NCBI RefSeq assembly: GCF_000484695.1
Contig: NZ_AXVR01000004.1
Span: forward strand, 103,318 to 167,317
From: Salinispora cortesiana
Lineage (GTDB): Bacteria; Actinomycetota; Actinomycetes; Mycobacteriales; Micromonosporaceae
Reading direction: 5' to 3'
DNA: 64,000 nt
The position numbers and the translations under genes were made by a program. Of this stretch, positions 1 through 9,130 are shown piece after piece (the stretch's first letter is position 1; each line of letters opens with the position of its first letter). Below the pieces are notes generated by a model. The model was not told where the DNA came from. It was given only the letters and a program-made list of their open reading frames with translations, and did not search any database.

Positions 1-2113
1 CCGGGTCCAGTCGCCAGGGAAGGTTGGCCAGCACCCGTTCGGGGTCGCCCGGCGGAGCGGTGTCGTCGGCGTTCGCGGCATCCGGTGGGGGAGTGGCCGC
101 CACCTCCGGTGCGGGGCCTTCCCTCGTGGCCGTCGTGGGCGCCGCTGTCTCCGCTGCCGCTTCCGCTGTCTCCGCCGCTTCCGCTGGGTCGGCCTCCGGC
201 CGCGGCGCGGGTGCGGATGGCGCGGGGAGCACCGGGACCGGCTCCGGCGTGGCCGCCGCCGTGGTTGCCGCGGCCGGATCCGCCGGCACCGACGTCGCCG
301 CGGTCTCCGGTCCCGGCTCTGGCTCCGGTCCGGGTTCCGGCTCCTGGTGTGCGTCCGGCTCCGGTCCCGGCTCTGTCTCCTGGGGTGTTTCCGGTCCCGG
401 CTCTGGATTCTGGTGTTCGTCCGGTTCCGCGTCCGGTTCCGGCTCCCGGTCCGCCGTGACCGGTGGCGTCGTGGTCTCCGAATCCGACGAGGCGGGCTCG
501 GTGGTGGGAGCGGGCCCCGCCGCTGGTGCCCGTTCCCGGCCCGCGTCGGCTTGTGCCGGGTCTGGGTCTTCCGCCGGGGCGGTGTCGGCTATCGGGGCTG
601 AATCCTCGTCCGGGGCTTCGTCGTCGCTGTCGAGGACGCCAGCAGCGGCGGCCGGTGTGGCCCCGGTTGGCTCGGTCTTCTCCGGTGCGATGGTGGCGGG
701 CTCCGCCTCCTCTTCCTCGGGTGTGCCGGCGGTGTCCACGTACTCAGGGGTGGCGCTGGCTGGCTCCGCCGAGGGCGGTGACGCGGCGGTTGGCGCGTCG
801 TCGGGCTGGTCGGGTGCGGCGGCCGGAGACGGTGCGTCGGGGCTGGACGGGGCAGGCTCGGCGGCGGGCACGAGCGGTTCGGCGGGTGGGGTTGGCTCGG
901 CGGCGGTGGTGGCCGGCCCGAACCAGGCGTTTGGCCCGCTCGGGCCCGGCCCCGGACCGACGGGGTCGGTGGTGGTGGGGGGTGGCGGAACGTACCGCCG
1001 CGGCTGCGGTGCACTGGTGGCGGGGGCTGGTCCGGCCGCCTCGGGAGGCGGCGGCGTCGGTCCGGGAGGTGCGCCGGTGACCGGGCGGTCCGGGTGCGGA
1101 TGGGTTGGCGGGGCCGTCCCGGCGCCGCCGGACACCGGTCGGCTGGGGGCGCCGGACACCGGTCGGCCGTACGGTGGCGCCGACATGCTCGTCGGGGGAC
1201 CGCCCTGCGGCGGTCGGTGGGGTGGCGGGAGGTGCGGTCCGTGTGGCTCGCCGCGCCGGGGGCCCTCCTGGTTCGGGCCCGGCTGGGGTGGGGGCCAGGG
1301 GCGTCCGGAGCTGGGCCGACGGTTGGGGTACGGCTGCTGGTCTGGGTGCCGGTCGGGGCGGCGTATCGCCCCGGGCGCTCCGTCGTGGTGCGGGTGGACG
1401 GAGCGGTCACCGGGCCCATCCCGGTTCGCCCGGAGCCCGTCCGGCCTCAGGTGCCCACCGTCGCTCTCCGGCGGTACGCCGGGCCGGCCATGATCGGTGT
1501 CGGCGGACCGCCCCCACGGGTAGCGGGTCCGCGGTGGCGGCCCTCCGGCCTCCCGACCGAGGGCGTAGCGGTCGCGTCCCTGGGGTCGCTCCTCATCAGG
1601 TTCGGGAATCCAGCCCGGTTCTGGGTGCCGGGCGGGGGAGACCGGCTGATTCCGCCCCCCGGGCTCGTGCCACGAACTCCGGTCGTCGTACCGGTCCGGG
1701 CGGGCGTACTGACCGCGCCCGGAGCCGGTGCGGTGGCTGTCCCGTTCCCAGCCGGGGTCGCCGTCACGTATATCGGGCGGCGCTGGCCGCGGGCCTCGGT
1801 CGGCCCCCCGCGGCACCTCGCTGGGCCGTCGGCGGCGCAGCTCCCCGTCGTGGCGGGCATGGCGGTCGTCCGGTTCATTCCAGGAGCGGCCGATGTAGGT
1901 CCCGTCGGGGCGGGTCGGTGCCAGCGGGGGCACCATGGCCCGGCCGATAACGGCAGCTCGCCCGTGCGCGGCGGGCGGTTGGGTGTGCTCGATTCCGATA
2001 TCGCCGGGGTAGCGCTGGCCGGGGAACTGCGGATGCCACTCGCTCGTCGGCTCGACCATCCAGGATGGCTCGGCGGGGTGGTGCCACGGGTCGCCGTACC
2101 CGCCGCGGCTCAT
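1..2113 (-). CDS. Very long disordered Pro/Glu/Ala-rich protein, N-terminal part (runs off the left edge)
   Basis: No stop codon interrupts this minus-strand frame from ATG 2113 to the window edge, so about 704 residues are visible and the C-terminus is missing. AGGG lies seven bases upstream of the ATG. The first ~370 residues are rich in Gly, Arg, Pro, Trp and Tyr and begin MSRGGYGDPWHHPAEPSW. The next ~300 are acidic and proline-rich with repeated PEPGPE-type runs (about 300-480), and order returns only near the edge with ERVLANLPWRLDP. The amino-acid sense of this frame, a typical actinobacterial low-complexity linker, is why I prefer it to the equally open frame on the other strand. I do not recognise the family. 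A long disordered N-terminus before a folded C-terminal domain is the most one can say. Confidence is good for the frame and low for function. Confidence 0.66.
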   Translation of the reverse strand, partial: MSRGGYGDPWHHPAEPSWMVEPTSEWHPQFPGQRYPGDIGIEHTQPPAAHGRAAVIGRAMVPPLAPTRPDGTYIGRSWNEPDDRHARHDGELRRRRPSEVPRGADRGPRPAPPDIRDGDPGWERDSHRTGSGRGQYARPDRYDDRSSWHEPGGRNQPVSPARHPEPGWIPEPDEERPQGRDRYALGREAGGPPPRTRYPWGRSADTDHGRPGVPPESDGGHLRPDGLRANRDGPGDRSVHPHHDGAPGAIRRPDRHPDQQPYPNRRPSSGRPWPPPQPGPNQEGPRRGEPHGPHLPPPHRPPQGGPPTSMSAPPYGRPVSGAPSRPVSGGAGTAPPTHPHPDRPVTGAPPGPTPPPPEAAGPAPATSAPQPRRYVPPPPTTTDPVGPGPGPSGPNAWFGPATTAAEPTPPAEPLVPAAEPAPSSPDAPSPAAAPDQPDDAPTAASPPSAEPASATPEYVDTAGTPEEEEAEPATIAPEKTEPTGATPAAAAGVLDSDDEAPDEDSAPIADTAPAEDPDPAQADAGRERAPAAGPAPTTEPASSDSETTTPPVTADREPEPDAEPDEHQNPEPGPETPQETEPGPEPDAHQEPEPGPEPEPGPETAATSVPADPAAATTAAATPEPVPVLPAPSAPAPRPEADPAEAAETAEAAAETAAPTTATREGPAPEVAATPPPDAANADDTAPPGDPERVLANLPWRLDP

Positions 2114-2570
2114 CCGCGCGCCCTGTCGCTGGCCTGGACGAGGGGGTTGCCTCGGAGCGCGCGCAGGGGTTGGGCGGGATCTGGCGGGGGCGTCTGTCTG
2201 TGTTCGGACGCGCCCCGATGACCGGCTCGCGTCCGCTCGCTCACGGCGATTGTCACCTCGTTGCACCTTGTCGCGCTGGGCACCCGCCGGCCGGTGGCTT
2301 CTTCCGTTCAGCAAGGTGTAGCTGCGGAAGGAGGGTAGCGGCGTGGGCTCGGTCGCCGCCACTGTGGCGCCCGCGCGGGACCCAAACGTTATCCCATGTT
2401 CCGGAAATTTGGGCTAAATCCGGACCAGGGTTTCGGCATCCGGACAGCTGACCACAGGTCTTCGTAGCTGCCGGGGCCAGTTCCGGTGGCGTCGGCGCCC
2501 CGCCGGGCGCCGTGCGACGTTGGGTCGAGGTGTCGGAAGGGGGGAGCGGCTACCTGGCGGCGGGGTGCCG
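2114..2570. other. Gene-free stretch with a partial dyad at 2401-2423
   Basis: I see no convincing gene here. At 2401-2423 an imperfect inverted repeat pairs CCGGAAATTT with TAAATCCGG. Just downstream on the minus strand lies TAACGT (2386-2391), a possible -10 box for the long disordered gene that starts at 2113. This is the only AT-rich patch in the stretch, so it is the likeliest promoter or operator position, but no good -35 box is visible. Confidence 0.35.
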
Positions 2571-3167
2571 TCAGACCGGGTCGCCGATGGCGACGCGGGG
2601 TACGGGGGCCCGCATCCGGCGGAAGGTGATCGACCGCATGATCGCGTAGAGGTAGAGCGAGCCCATCCGTTGCCCGGAGTTCGGGAAACGCTCTCGGACC
2701 AGCTTCTTGATCTTCCGGGAGATCAGGACCGAGTCGATGATCAAGGCGAACGCGAGCACCACCCACAGGATGTTGGAGCCGAGCCGGACCTCCGGCGGCA
2801 TCGCCTGGTTCGAGCCGAGCAGCACGATCAGTGCGCCACCGAAGAACCAGGTGCCCACCGTGCGTCGGGAGTCGACCACGTTGCGGGCGAGCAGCCGCTC
2901 CGGCCCTCGGTCTCGGGGGCCGCCCTCGCGTCGGAACTCCGCGGCCGACTCGGCGCGCAGCCGGCGGCGCTCCGCGCGGCGCTCTTCTTTGCTCAGCGAC
3001 TTGACCGCCGTGGTGGGGCGCCGCCCGATGCTGGGCCGCTTGGGCGTCTCGCGCCCCTTCGCCGGCGTGTAGCCCCGGGGTTGGGCGGCGGCGGGCTCCT
3101 CCTCGGACGTCACCAGCTTGGTGGACTCGTCGAGCAGGTCAGTGGCTTTGCGACGAAACAGGGGCAC
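2571..3167 (-). CDS. DUF3043 membrane protein
   Basis: A 198-residue protein of the actinobacterial DUF3043 family, function unknown. The N-terminal ~110 residues are highly charged (FRRKATDLL, then an Arg/Lys/Glu-rich stretch around SLSKEERRAERRRLRAE). Two hydrophobic segments follow (about 115-135 and 140-160), and the C-terminus is basic with RRMRAPVPRV. I start it at GTG 3167 because the protein reads VPLFRRK there and a TACGCT box sits exactly six bases upstream, the layout of a leaderless transcript. An ATG 12 codons further out would overlap that box. It follows murA by about 95 bases on the same strand. Confidence 0.82.
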   Translation of the reverse strand: MPLFRRKATDLLDESTKLVTSEEEPAAAQPRGYTPAKGRETPKRPSIGRRPTTAVKSLSKEERRAERRRLRAESAAEFRREGGPRDRGPERLLARNVVDSRRTVGTWFFGGALIVLLGSNQAMPPEVRLGSNILWVVLAFALIIDSVLISRKIKKLVRERFPNSGQRMGSLYLYAIMRSITFRRMRAPVPRVAIGDPV

Positions 3168-3173
3168 GTGGCA

Positions 3174-3179
3174 AGCGTA
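3174..3179 (-). promoter_or_regulatory. -10 box TACGCT, leaderless start of the DUF3043 gene
   Basis: TACGCT matches the actinobacterial TANNNT -10 pattern and is followed by TGCCAC and the GTG start, so transcription would begin at or next to the start codon. Confidence 0.55.
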
Positions 3180-3262
3180 GCCAAATGTCCGCGCCCGGTG
3201 CACATCGCGGTGCGCCGGGCGCGGGCGTCAGGGGCGGGCATCGCCGCCCGGGGTGGTACGGG

Positions 3263-4618
3263 TCACGGTCGCTCGACGTGCGCGCCCAGATCGGCGAGCT
3301 TCGCCTCGAAGTCCTCGTAACCACGGTTGATGAGGTCGACGCCGTACACCCGGGAGGTGCCCTCGGCGGCGAGTGCCGCGATCAGGTGGCTGAACCCGGC
3401 CCGCAGGTCGGGGATAACCAGATCGGCGGCGTGCAGCTTGCTCGGCCCGGCGATGACCGCCGAGTGCTTGAAGTTGCGCCGGCCGAAGCGACACGGCGTG
3501 CCGCCCAGGCAGTCGCGGTAGACCTGGATGTTCGCACCCATCGAGTTCAGTGCCGAGGTGTAACCAAGTCGCTGTTCGTACACCGTTTCGTGAACGATCG
3601 AGAGGCCGCGGGCCTGGGTCAGCGCCACGACCAGTGGCTGCTGCCAGTCGGTCATGAAACCCGGGTGTACGTCGGTCTCCAACGCCACCGACTTCAGCTC
3701 CCCGCCCGGGTGCCAGAAGCGGATGCCGCCCTCCTGGCCAGGGTCGTTCAGCCGGGGTGGGCGGGCGTCGGTGACCTCGTACTCGCCGCCAACCGAGCGG
3801 AAGATGTTCAGGAACGTCATCATGTCGGCCTGCTCCGCGCCCAGCACCTCGACGTGGCCGCGGGTGGCCAGCGCGGCGGCGGCCCAGCTGGCTGCCTCGA
3901 TCCGGTCCGAGATCGGGCGGTGCGAGTAGCCGTGGAGTTTCGGCACGCCCTGGATCTCGATCACCCGGTCGGTGTGCACCTTGATGATCGCGCCCATCTT
4001 CTGGAGGACGCAGATCAGGTCGACGATCTCCGGCTCGACCGCCGCGTTGCGCAGCTCGGTGACGCCCTCGGCCATCACCGCGGTCAGCAGCACCTGCTCG
4101 GTGGCGCCGACGCTCGGGTAGGGCAGGGCGAACTTCGTGCCGTGCAGGCCGTTCGGTGCCGACAGGTGTAGGCCCTCCGGCTGCTTGTCGACGGTCGCCC
4201 CGAACTCGCGCAGCGCCTGGAGGTGGAAGTCGATCGGGCGGGGGCCGATGTGGCAACCGCCGAGGTCGGGGATGAAGGCGTGGCCAAGTCGGTGCAGCAG
4301 TGGCCCGCAGAACAGGATCGGGATCCGGCTCGAACCGGCGTGCACGTTGATTTGGTCGGTGCTGGCGCTCTCCACGTTGGCGGGGTCGAGGACCAGCGCG
4401 CCGTCCTCGTCGCCATCGGTGACCTTGACCCCGTGTACGCCGAGCAGGCCACGGACGACCTCGACGTCACGGATCTTCGGTAGGTCGTAGAGCCGGCTCG
4501 GGCTGTCTCCGAGCAGCGCGGCGACCATCGCCTTGGAGACGAGGTTCTTCGCGCCGCGTACGCGAATTCGCCCTTCCAGCGGAGTGCCTCCGTGTACGAC
4601 CAGGACGTCATCGGTCAA
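3263..4618 (-). CDS. murA: UDP-N-acetylglucosamine 1-carboxyvinyltransferase MurA
   Basis: Transfers enolpyruvate from PEP to UDP-GlcNAc, the first committed step of peptidoglycan synthesis, in the cytoplasm. The 451-residue product has the family length. The PEP-contacting Lys is in RGAKN (about 24) and the loop cysteine in GGCHIGPRP (about 122), followed by repeated inside-out alpha/beta units to the C-terminus. The start is TTG 4618: GGAGG lies five bases upstream and the protein begins TDDVLVVHGGTPLEG like the family, whereas the upstream codons look like leader. The loop residue is Cys, not the Asp known from mycobacteria, so the enzyme should be alkylated by fosfomycin. The gene lies 208 bases downstream of nadA. 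Confidence 0.97.
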   Translation of the reverse strand: MTDDVLVVHGGTPLEGRIRVRGAKNLVSKAMVAALLGDSPSRLYDLPKIRDVEVVRGLLGVHGVKVTDGDEDGALVLDPANVESASTDQINVHAGSSRIPILFCGPLLHRLGHAFIPDLGGCHIGPRPIDFHLQALREFGATVDKQPEGLHLSAPNGLHGTKFALPYPSVGATEQVLLTAVMAEGVTELRNAAVEPEIVDLICVLQKMGAIIKVHTDRVIEIQGVPKLHGYSHRPISDRIEAASWAAAALATRGHVEVLGAEQADMMTFLNIFRSVGGEYEVTDARPPRLNDPGQEGGIRFWHPGGELKSVALETDVHPGFMTDWQQPLVVALTQARGLSIVHETVYEQRLGYTSALNSMGANIQVYRDCLGGTPCRFGRRNFKHSAVIAGPSKLHAADLVIPDLRAGFSHLIAALAAEGTSRVYGVDLINRGYEDFEAKLADLGAHVERP

Positions 4619-4728
4619 CGCAACCTCCAGCGCGTCGAGTGGTGCCGGGTATCGGTGGGGTTGGATGTCCTGCGATCCGTGGTGGCAGGGGTCGGTGACC
4701 GGGACACCCACGTGTCGTCGCCCAGGGC

Positions 4729-4734
4729 AGCATA
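4729..4734 (-). promoter_or_regulatory. Possible -10 box TATGCT for murA
   Basis: TATGCT on the minus strand lies about 110 bases before the murA TTG start, in the nadA-murA gap. No clear -35 box is seen, so this is tentative. Confidence 0.3.
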
Positions 4735-4826
4735 GCCCTCTGTGACGAAGGCGGACTCGGTCAGATCGCCCTTGGCGGTATTTATCGGCGTCCTGGCACT
4801 TCTTGCACCAGAGTCACTACTGACAG

Positions 4827-6029
4827 TTAACGCGCTCCGCTTGGTGGCCGGTTCTCCGCTCCCGGCAGGGCGAGCATCTGGTCCAGCGCCACCCGGGCCT
4901 GGTGCGCCGTCTCCGCACCCACCGTGATCTGGTTCACCACCCGGCCGGCGACCAGCTCCTCCAGCGCCCACACCAGATGGGGCAGGTCGATGCGGTTCAT
5001 CGTCGAGCAGTAGCAGACCGCTCGGTCCAGGAACATGATCTGCTTGTCCGGGTTGGCCAGCGCCAGCCGGCGGACCAGGTTCAGCTCCGTGCCCACCGCC
5101 CACGCCGAGCCGGCCGGTGCCGCCTCGATCGTCTTGATGATGTACTCCGTGGATCCGACGAAGTCAGCAGCGCGGACCACCTCGTGCCGGCACTCGGGGT
5201 GCACCAGCACGTTGACGCCCGGAACCCGCTCGCGTACGTCGTTGACGCTGTCGAGGGTGAACCGGCCGTGGACTGAGCAGTGCCCCCGCCAAAGAATCAT
5301 CCGAGCGTCGCGTAGCTGCCCAGCGGTGAGCCCACCGTTCGGCTTGTGCGGGTCGTACAGTACGCAGTCGTCCAGCGAGAAACCCAGCTCCAGAACGGCG
5401 GTGTTCCGGCCCAGGTGCTGGTCGGGGAGGAAGAGTACCCGCTGGCCCTGCTGATACGCCCACTCCAGCGCCCGTTTGGCGTTCGACGAGGTGCAGACGA
5501 CGCCGCCGTTACGTCCGACGAAGCCCTTGATGTCCGCCGAGGAGTTCATGTAGGTGACCGGGACGGTGCCTTCGGTGAGGCCGAGGTCGGCCAGGGTCTC
5601 CCAGGCGGCCTCGACCTGCCCAAGCGCCGCCATGTCCGCCATCGAACAACCGGCGGCCAGGTCGGGCAGGACAACCTGCTGCTGGTTTGTGGTGAGGATG
5701 TCGGCGCTCTCGGCCATGAAGTGCACGCCGCAGAAGACGACGTACTCCGCGTTCGGCCGGGCCGCGGCCTCCCGGGCCAGCTTGAACGAGTCGCCGGTCA
5801 CGTCGGCGAACTGGATTACCTCGTCGCGTTGGTAGTGGTGGCCCAGCACGAAGACCCGGTCACCCAGCTGTGCCTTCGCCGCCGCCGCGCGGGCCACCAG
5901 CTCGGGGTCGCTCGGTGCCGGCAGTTCGCCAGGACACTCGACTCCCCGTTCGGAAGCCGGATCGCTGCCCCGACCGAGCAGCAGGAGCGCGGTGGCGGTG
6001 GCGGAAGGTTCAACCCAGGTCGACGTCAC
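4827..6029 (-). CDS. nadA: Quinolinate synthase NadA
   Basis: Condenses iminoaspartate with dihydroxyacetone phosphate to quinolinate in de novo NAD synthesis, using a [4Fe-4S] cluster. The 400-residue product shows LGHHYQRDEV (about 62-71), FCGVHFMAESADIL with Cys100, ADIKGFVGRNGGVVCTSSNA (~166-184), WRGHCSVHGRF with Cys251, HPECRHEV (~278) and VCYCSTMNRI with Cys341. By alignment Cys100, Cys251 and Cys341 fit the three cluster ligands. The start is GTG 6029, read VTSTWVEP, and longer N-terminal extensions would run into the divergent glycerate kinase. nadB and nadC are not in the window. Confidence 0.95.
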   Translation of the reverse strand: MTSTWVEPSATATALLLLGRGSDPASERGVECPGELPAPSDPELVARAAAAKAQLGDRVFVLGHHYQRDEVIQFADVTGDSFKLAREAAARPNAEYVVFCGVHFMAESADILTTNQQQVVLPDLAAGCSMADMAALGQVEAAWETLADLGLTEGTVPVTYMNSSADIKGFVGRNGGVVCTSSNAKRALEWAYQQGQRVLFLPDQHLGRNTAVLELGFSLDDCVLYDPHKPNGGLTAGQLRDARMILWRGHCSVHGRFTLDSVNDVRERVPGVNVLVHPECRHEVVRAADFVGSTEYIIKTIEAAPAGSAWAVGTELNLVRRLALANPDKQIMFLDRAVCYCSTMNRIDLPHLVWALEELVAGRVVNQITVGAETAHQARVALDQMLALPGAENRPPSGAR

Positions 6030-6095
6030 GCCCCTATGGTTCCACAGCACCGCCGCGTTGCGACCGCTGCCGGTGTGTGCTGCCACACTGCTCGG

Positions 6096-7232
6096 ATGCG
6101 TGTGCTGATCTGCCCGGACAAGTTCGCCGGCACCCTGTCGGCGCCGGCGGTGGCCGCCGCCGTGGCCGCCGGCTGGCGATCGGTGGCACCAGGCGACGAC
6201 CTGCTCGTGCACCCCCTCGCCGACGGTGGCCCCGGGTTTCTGGACGTGTTGGCCGGGGCGCTGGACGCCCATCGGGTGCCGGTACCGACCGTCGACCCCC
6301 TTGGCCGTCCAGCGGCCGCTGAGATCCTGCTCACCCGGGCCGGCACCGGGTACGTGGAGAGCGCTCAGGCCTGCGGTCTGCACCTGCTCGCCCCGACCGA
6401 GCGCGACCCGAGGCACACCACCTCGTACGGAGTGGGGCTGCTGGTGGCCGCCGCCGTCGAGTGCGGCGCCTCCGAGGTGGTGATCGGGCTCGGGGGCTCG
6501 GCCACCAATGACGGCGGTGCGGGCCTGCTCGCCGCCCTCGGCGTACCACCGCTGGATGGCGTCGGCGCGGCCCTGCCGTACGGGGGAGCGGCGCTGGCCG
6601 CCGTCGCGGCGCTGGACGGGGCGCCCCGGCTGCGGGACGCCCGGCTGGTCGCTGCCACGGACGTGGACAACCCGCTACTCGGGGTGCATGGTGCGAGCAA
6701 CGTCTTCGGCCCGCAGAAAGGCGCCGACCGGGCGGACGTGCTGCTGCTCGACGCGGCGCTGGAGCGGTTCGCCGCGGTCCTCGAACGGGACTTGGCCGGC
6801 TGCCCCGGTGGCCTGGGCACTCTGCCCGGTGGCGGGGCGGCCGGTGGGCTGGGTGCGGCGGTGCTCGCCCTCGGCGGCCGGTGCGAGTCGGGGATCGGCC
6901 GTGTCGCCCGCGCGGTCGGGCTGGACACCGCGCTGGACACCGTCGATCTGGTGATCACCGGCGAGGGTTCGTTTGATCAGCAGTCCCTGCGCGGCAAGGT
7001 GGTCGCTGGGGTGGCCGGGGCGGCTCGGGACCGGGGCGTGCCGTGCGTGGTGCTGGCGGGGCGGGTGGGCGCGGGCCGGCGGGAGGCGGCCGCGGCGGGC
7101 GTCACCGAGGCGCACAGCCTTGTCGAGCACTACGGCGGGGCGGAACACGGCGGGGTGGAGGCGGCGATCGGCCAGCCGGCCGACGGGCTGCGGGCCCTGG
7201 CGGCCCGGTTGGCCCGGCAGTGGAGTCGCTGA
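6096..7232 (+). CDS. Glycerate kinase (GlxK/GarK family)
   Basis: Phosphorylates glycerate with ATP (usually to 2-phosphoglycerate in this family), linking glyoxylate or serine breakdown to glycolysis. The product has 378 residues, the family length. Visible family blocks are the N-terminal CPDKFAGTLSA, LADGGPGFLD with the usual acidic pair, the glycine-rich GLGGSATNDGGAGLLAALG, ATDVDNPLLG, and GEGSFDQQSLRGK near the C-terminus. ATG 6096 is chosen because the homologous N-terminus begins MRVLICPDKF. There is no Shine-Dalgarno sequence, but CACACT sits six bases upstream, suggesting a leaderless mRNA. It diverges from nadA across 66 bases and precedes erpA, an order also recalled from mycobacteria (Rv2205c). 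Confidence 0.92.
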   Translation: MRVLICPDKFAGTLSAPAVAAAVAAGWRSVAPGDDLLVHPLADGGPGFLDVLAGALDAHRVPVPTVDPLGRPAAAEILLTRAGTGYVESAQACGLHLLAPTERDPRHTTSYGVGLLVAAAVECGASEVVIGLGGSATNDGGAGLLAALGVPPLDGVGAALPYGGAALAAVAALDGAPRLRDARLVAATDVDNPLLGVHGASNVFGPQKGADRADVLLLDAALERFAAVLERDLAGCPGGLGTLPGGGAAGGLGAAVLALGGRCESGIGRVARAVGLDTALDTVDLVITGEGSFDQQSLRGKVVAGVAGAARDRGVPCVVLAGRVGAGRREAAAAGVTEAHSLVEHYGGAEHGGVEAAIGQPADGLRALAARLARQWSR

Positions 7233-7281
7233 CCGGCCCGGTGCGGCCCCCGTCACCTGGGTGACCCGGTAGCGAGCGGCC

Positions 7282-7287
7282 TACAAT
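7282..7287 (+). promoter_or_regulatory. -10 box TACAAT for erpA
   Basis: TACAAT lies 83 bases before the erpA GTG. A GTGACC hexamer at 7261-7266 is a weak -35 candidate with a short 15-base spacer. Confidence 0.45.
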
Positions 7288-7369
7288 CGAAAGCCGGACC
7301 GCAGTGGGAATCGTTGACCGACGGTGTTGGCCACGACGACCACACCTTACGTGTGCAGGGAGATTCCAC

Positions 7370-7732
7370 GTGACCACGCCAGCGCAGACCGAGTCGACCG
7401 AGGCCCCCACGACCGTCATCCTCACCGACGTCGCGGCCCAGAAGGTCAAGGCTCTGATCGAGCAGGAGGGCCGTGACGACCTGCGGCTCCGGGTCGCGGT
7501 GCAGCCGGGCGGCTGCTCCGGCCTGCGGTACCAGCTCTTCTTCGACGAGCGGTCCCTCGACGGCGACGTCGTCACCGACTTCGACGGCGTGGAGGTCGTC
7601 GTCGACCGGATGAGCGCCCCCTACCTGGGCGGCGCCACCATCGACTTCGCCGACCGTATTGACGCGCAGGGCTTCACGATCGACAACCCGAACGCGGGGA
7701 ACTCCTGCGCCTGCGGCGACTCGTTCAGCTGA
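7370..7732 (+). CDS. erpA: A-type iron-sulfur carrier protein ErpA/HesB
   Basis: A 120-residue A-type carrier that holds an iron-sulfur cluster and passes it to apo-enzymes. The three conserved cysteines are present: one in QPGGCSGLRYQ (about 45) and two in the C-terminal NSCACGDSF. The fold blocks TDVAAQKVKALIEQEG and YLGGATIDFADRI match the family. The start is GTG 7370 with GGGAG eight bases upstream; upstream codons do not look coding. A good neighbourhood partner is the cysteine desulfurase at 9127-10278, although isc/suf scaffold genes are absent here. Homologous placement next to glycerate kinase and adenosine kinase is recalled from mycobacteria (Rv2204c). Confidence 0.95.
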   Translation: MTTPAQTESTEAPTTVILTDVAAQKVKALIEQEGRDDLRLRVAVQPGGCSGLRYQLFFDERSLDGDVVTDFDGVEVVVDRMSAPYLGGATIDFADRIDAQGFTIDNPNAGNSCACGDSFS

Positions 7733-7822
7733 CCGCCGACCGGCGGGCCGGCCCCGGTTTTCCAGCATGGGACCGGCCCCCCGGTGGGTGGTACGGGAGT
7801 TGCCGATGGTTCAACTGAACGG

Positions 7823-8865
<1,043 letters not shown>

Positions 8866-8870
8866 TCTCA

Positions 8871-8911
8871 CGCCGGCACTGACCTCCGGGCCCCGGGGGT
8901 CAGTGCCGGCG
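8871..8911. terminator. Bidirectional terminator hairpin, 14-bp stem
   Basis: CGCCGGCACTGACC (8871-8884) pairs perfectly with 8898-8911. It sits between the convergent PfkB kinase and tusA genes and covers the tusA stop codon. There is no U-tract, as is usual in actinobacteria. Confidence 0.8.
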
Positions 8912-9130
8912 GCGAACGTCGAATCCCGGGCCGTCGGGACCGTCCACCCGGCCCACGAACTCCTGACCTCGAAGCCGACACCAGGCGGGCAGGTCCACCG
9001 CGGCGGCCGGATCGTCGGCCAGCACCCGGACGAGGGCGCCCACCGGCAGCTCGGGCAGGCGGCGGGCCAGTGCGATCACCGGTAGCGGGCAGCGCTGCCC
9101 CCGGCAGTCGAGTACCTCGGGCGCGATCAC
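8900..9130 (-). CDS. TusA-family sulfur carrier protein
   Basis: A 76-residue small protein with the TusA signature DCRGQRCPLPVIALARRL (about 8-25); the Cys in CPLP is the persulfide-carrying residue. TusA proteins accept sulfur from a cysteine desulfurase and relay it to tRNA thiolation, molybdopterin or other sulfur pathways. The GTG start at 9130 overlaps the stop codon of the upstream cysteine desulfurase (GTGA), so the two are translationally coupled and very probably partners. Its stop codon lies within the shared terminator hairpin. Which acceptor it serves cannot be told from this window. Confidence 0.88.
   Translation of the reverse strand: MIAPEVLDCRGQRCPLPVIALARRLPELPVGALVRVLADDPAAAVDLPAWCRLRGQEFVGRVDGPDGPGFDVRRRH

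Noticed and set aside
24..1493. Long open frame on the plus strand, Ser/Gly/Ala-rich, 489 codons
   Set aside because: It mirrors the minus-strand acidic Pro-rich protein. Its low-complexity Ser/Gly composition is what the complement of PEPGPE-type coding gives, and it has no ribosome site.
2401..2423. Partial palindrome CCGGAAATTT..TAAATCCGG as an operator
   Set aside because: Imperfect, single copy and without a clear promoter. Kept only as a note in the gap description.
4742..4927. Small plus-strand frame with a hydrophobic start near the nadA end
   Set aside because: It overlaps the nadA 3' end antisense, lacks a ribosome site and shows poor codon bias.
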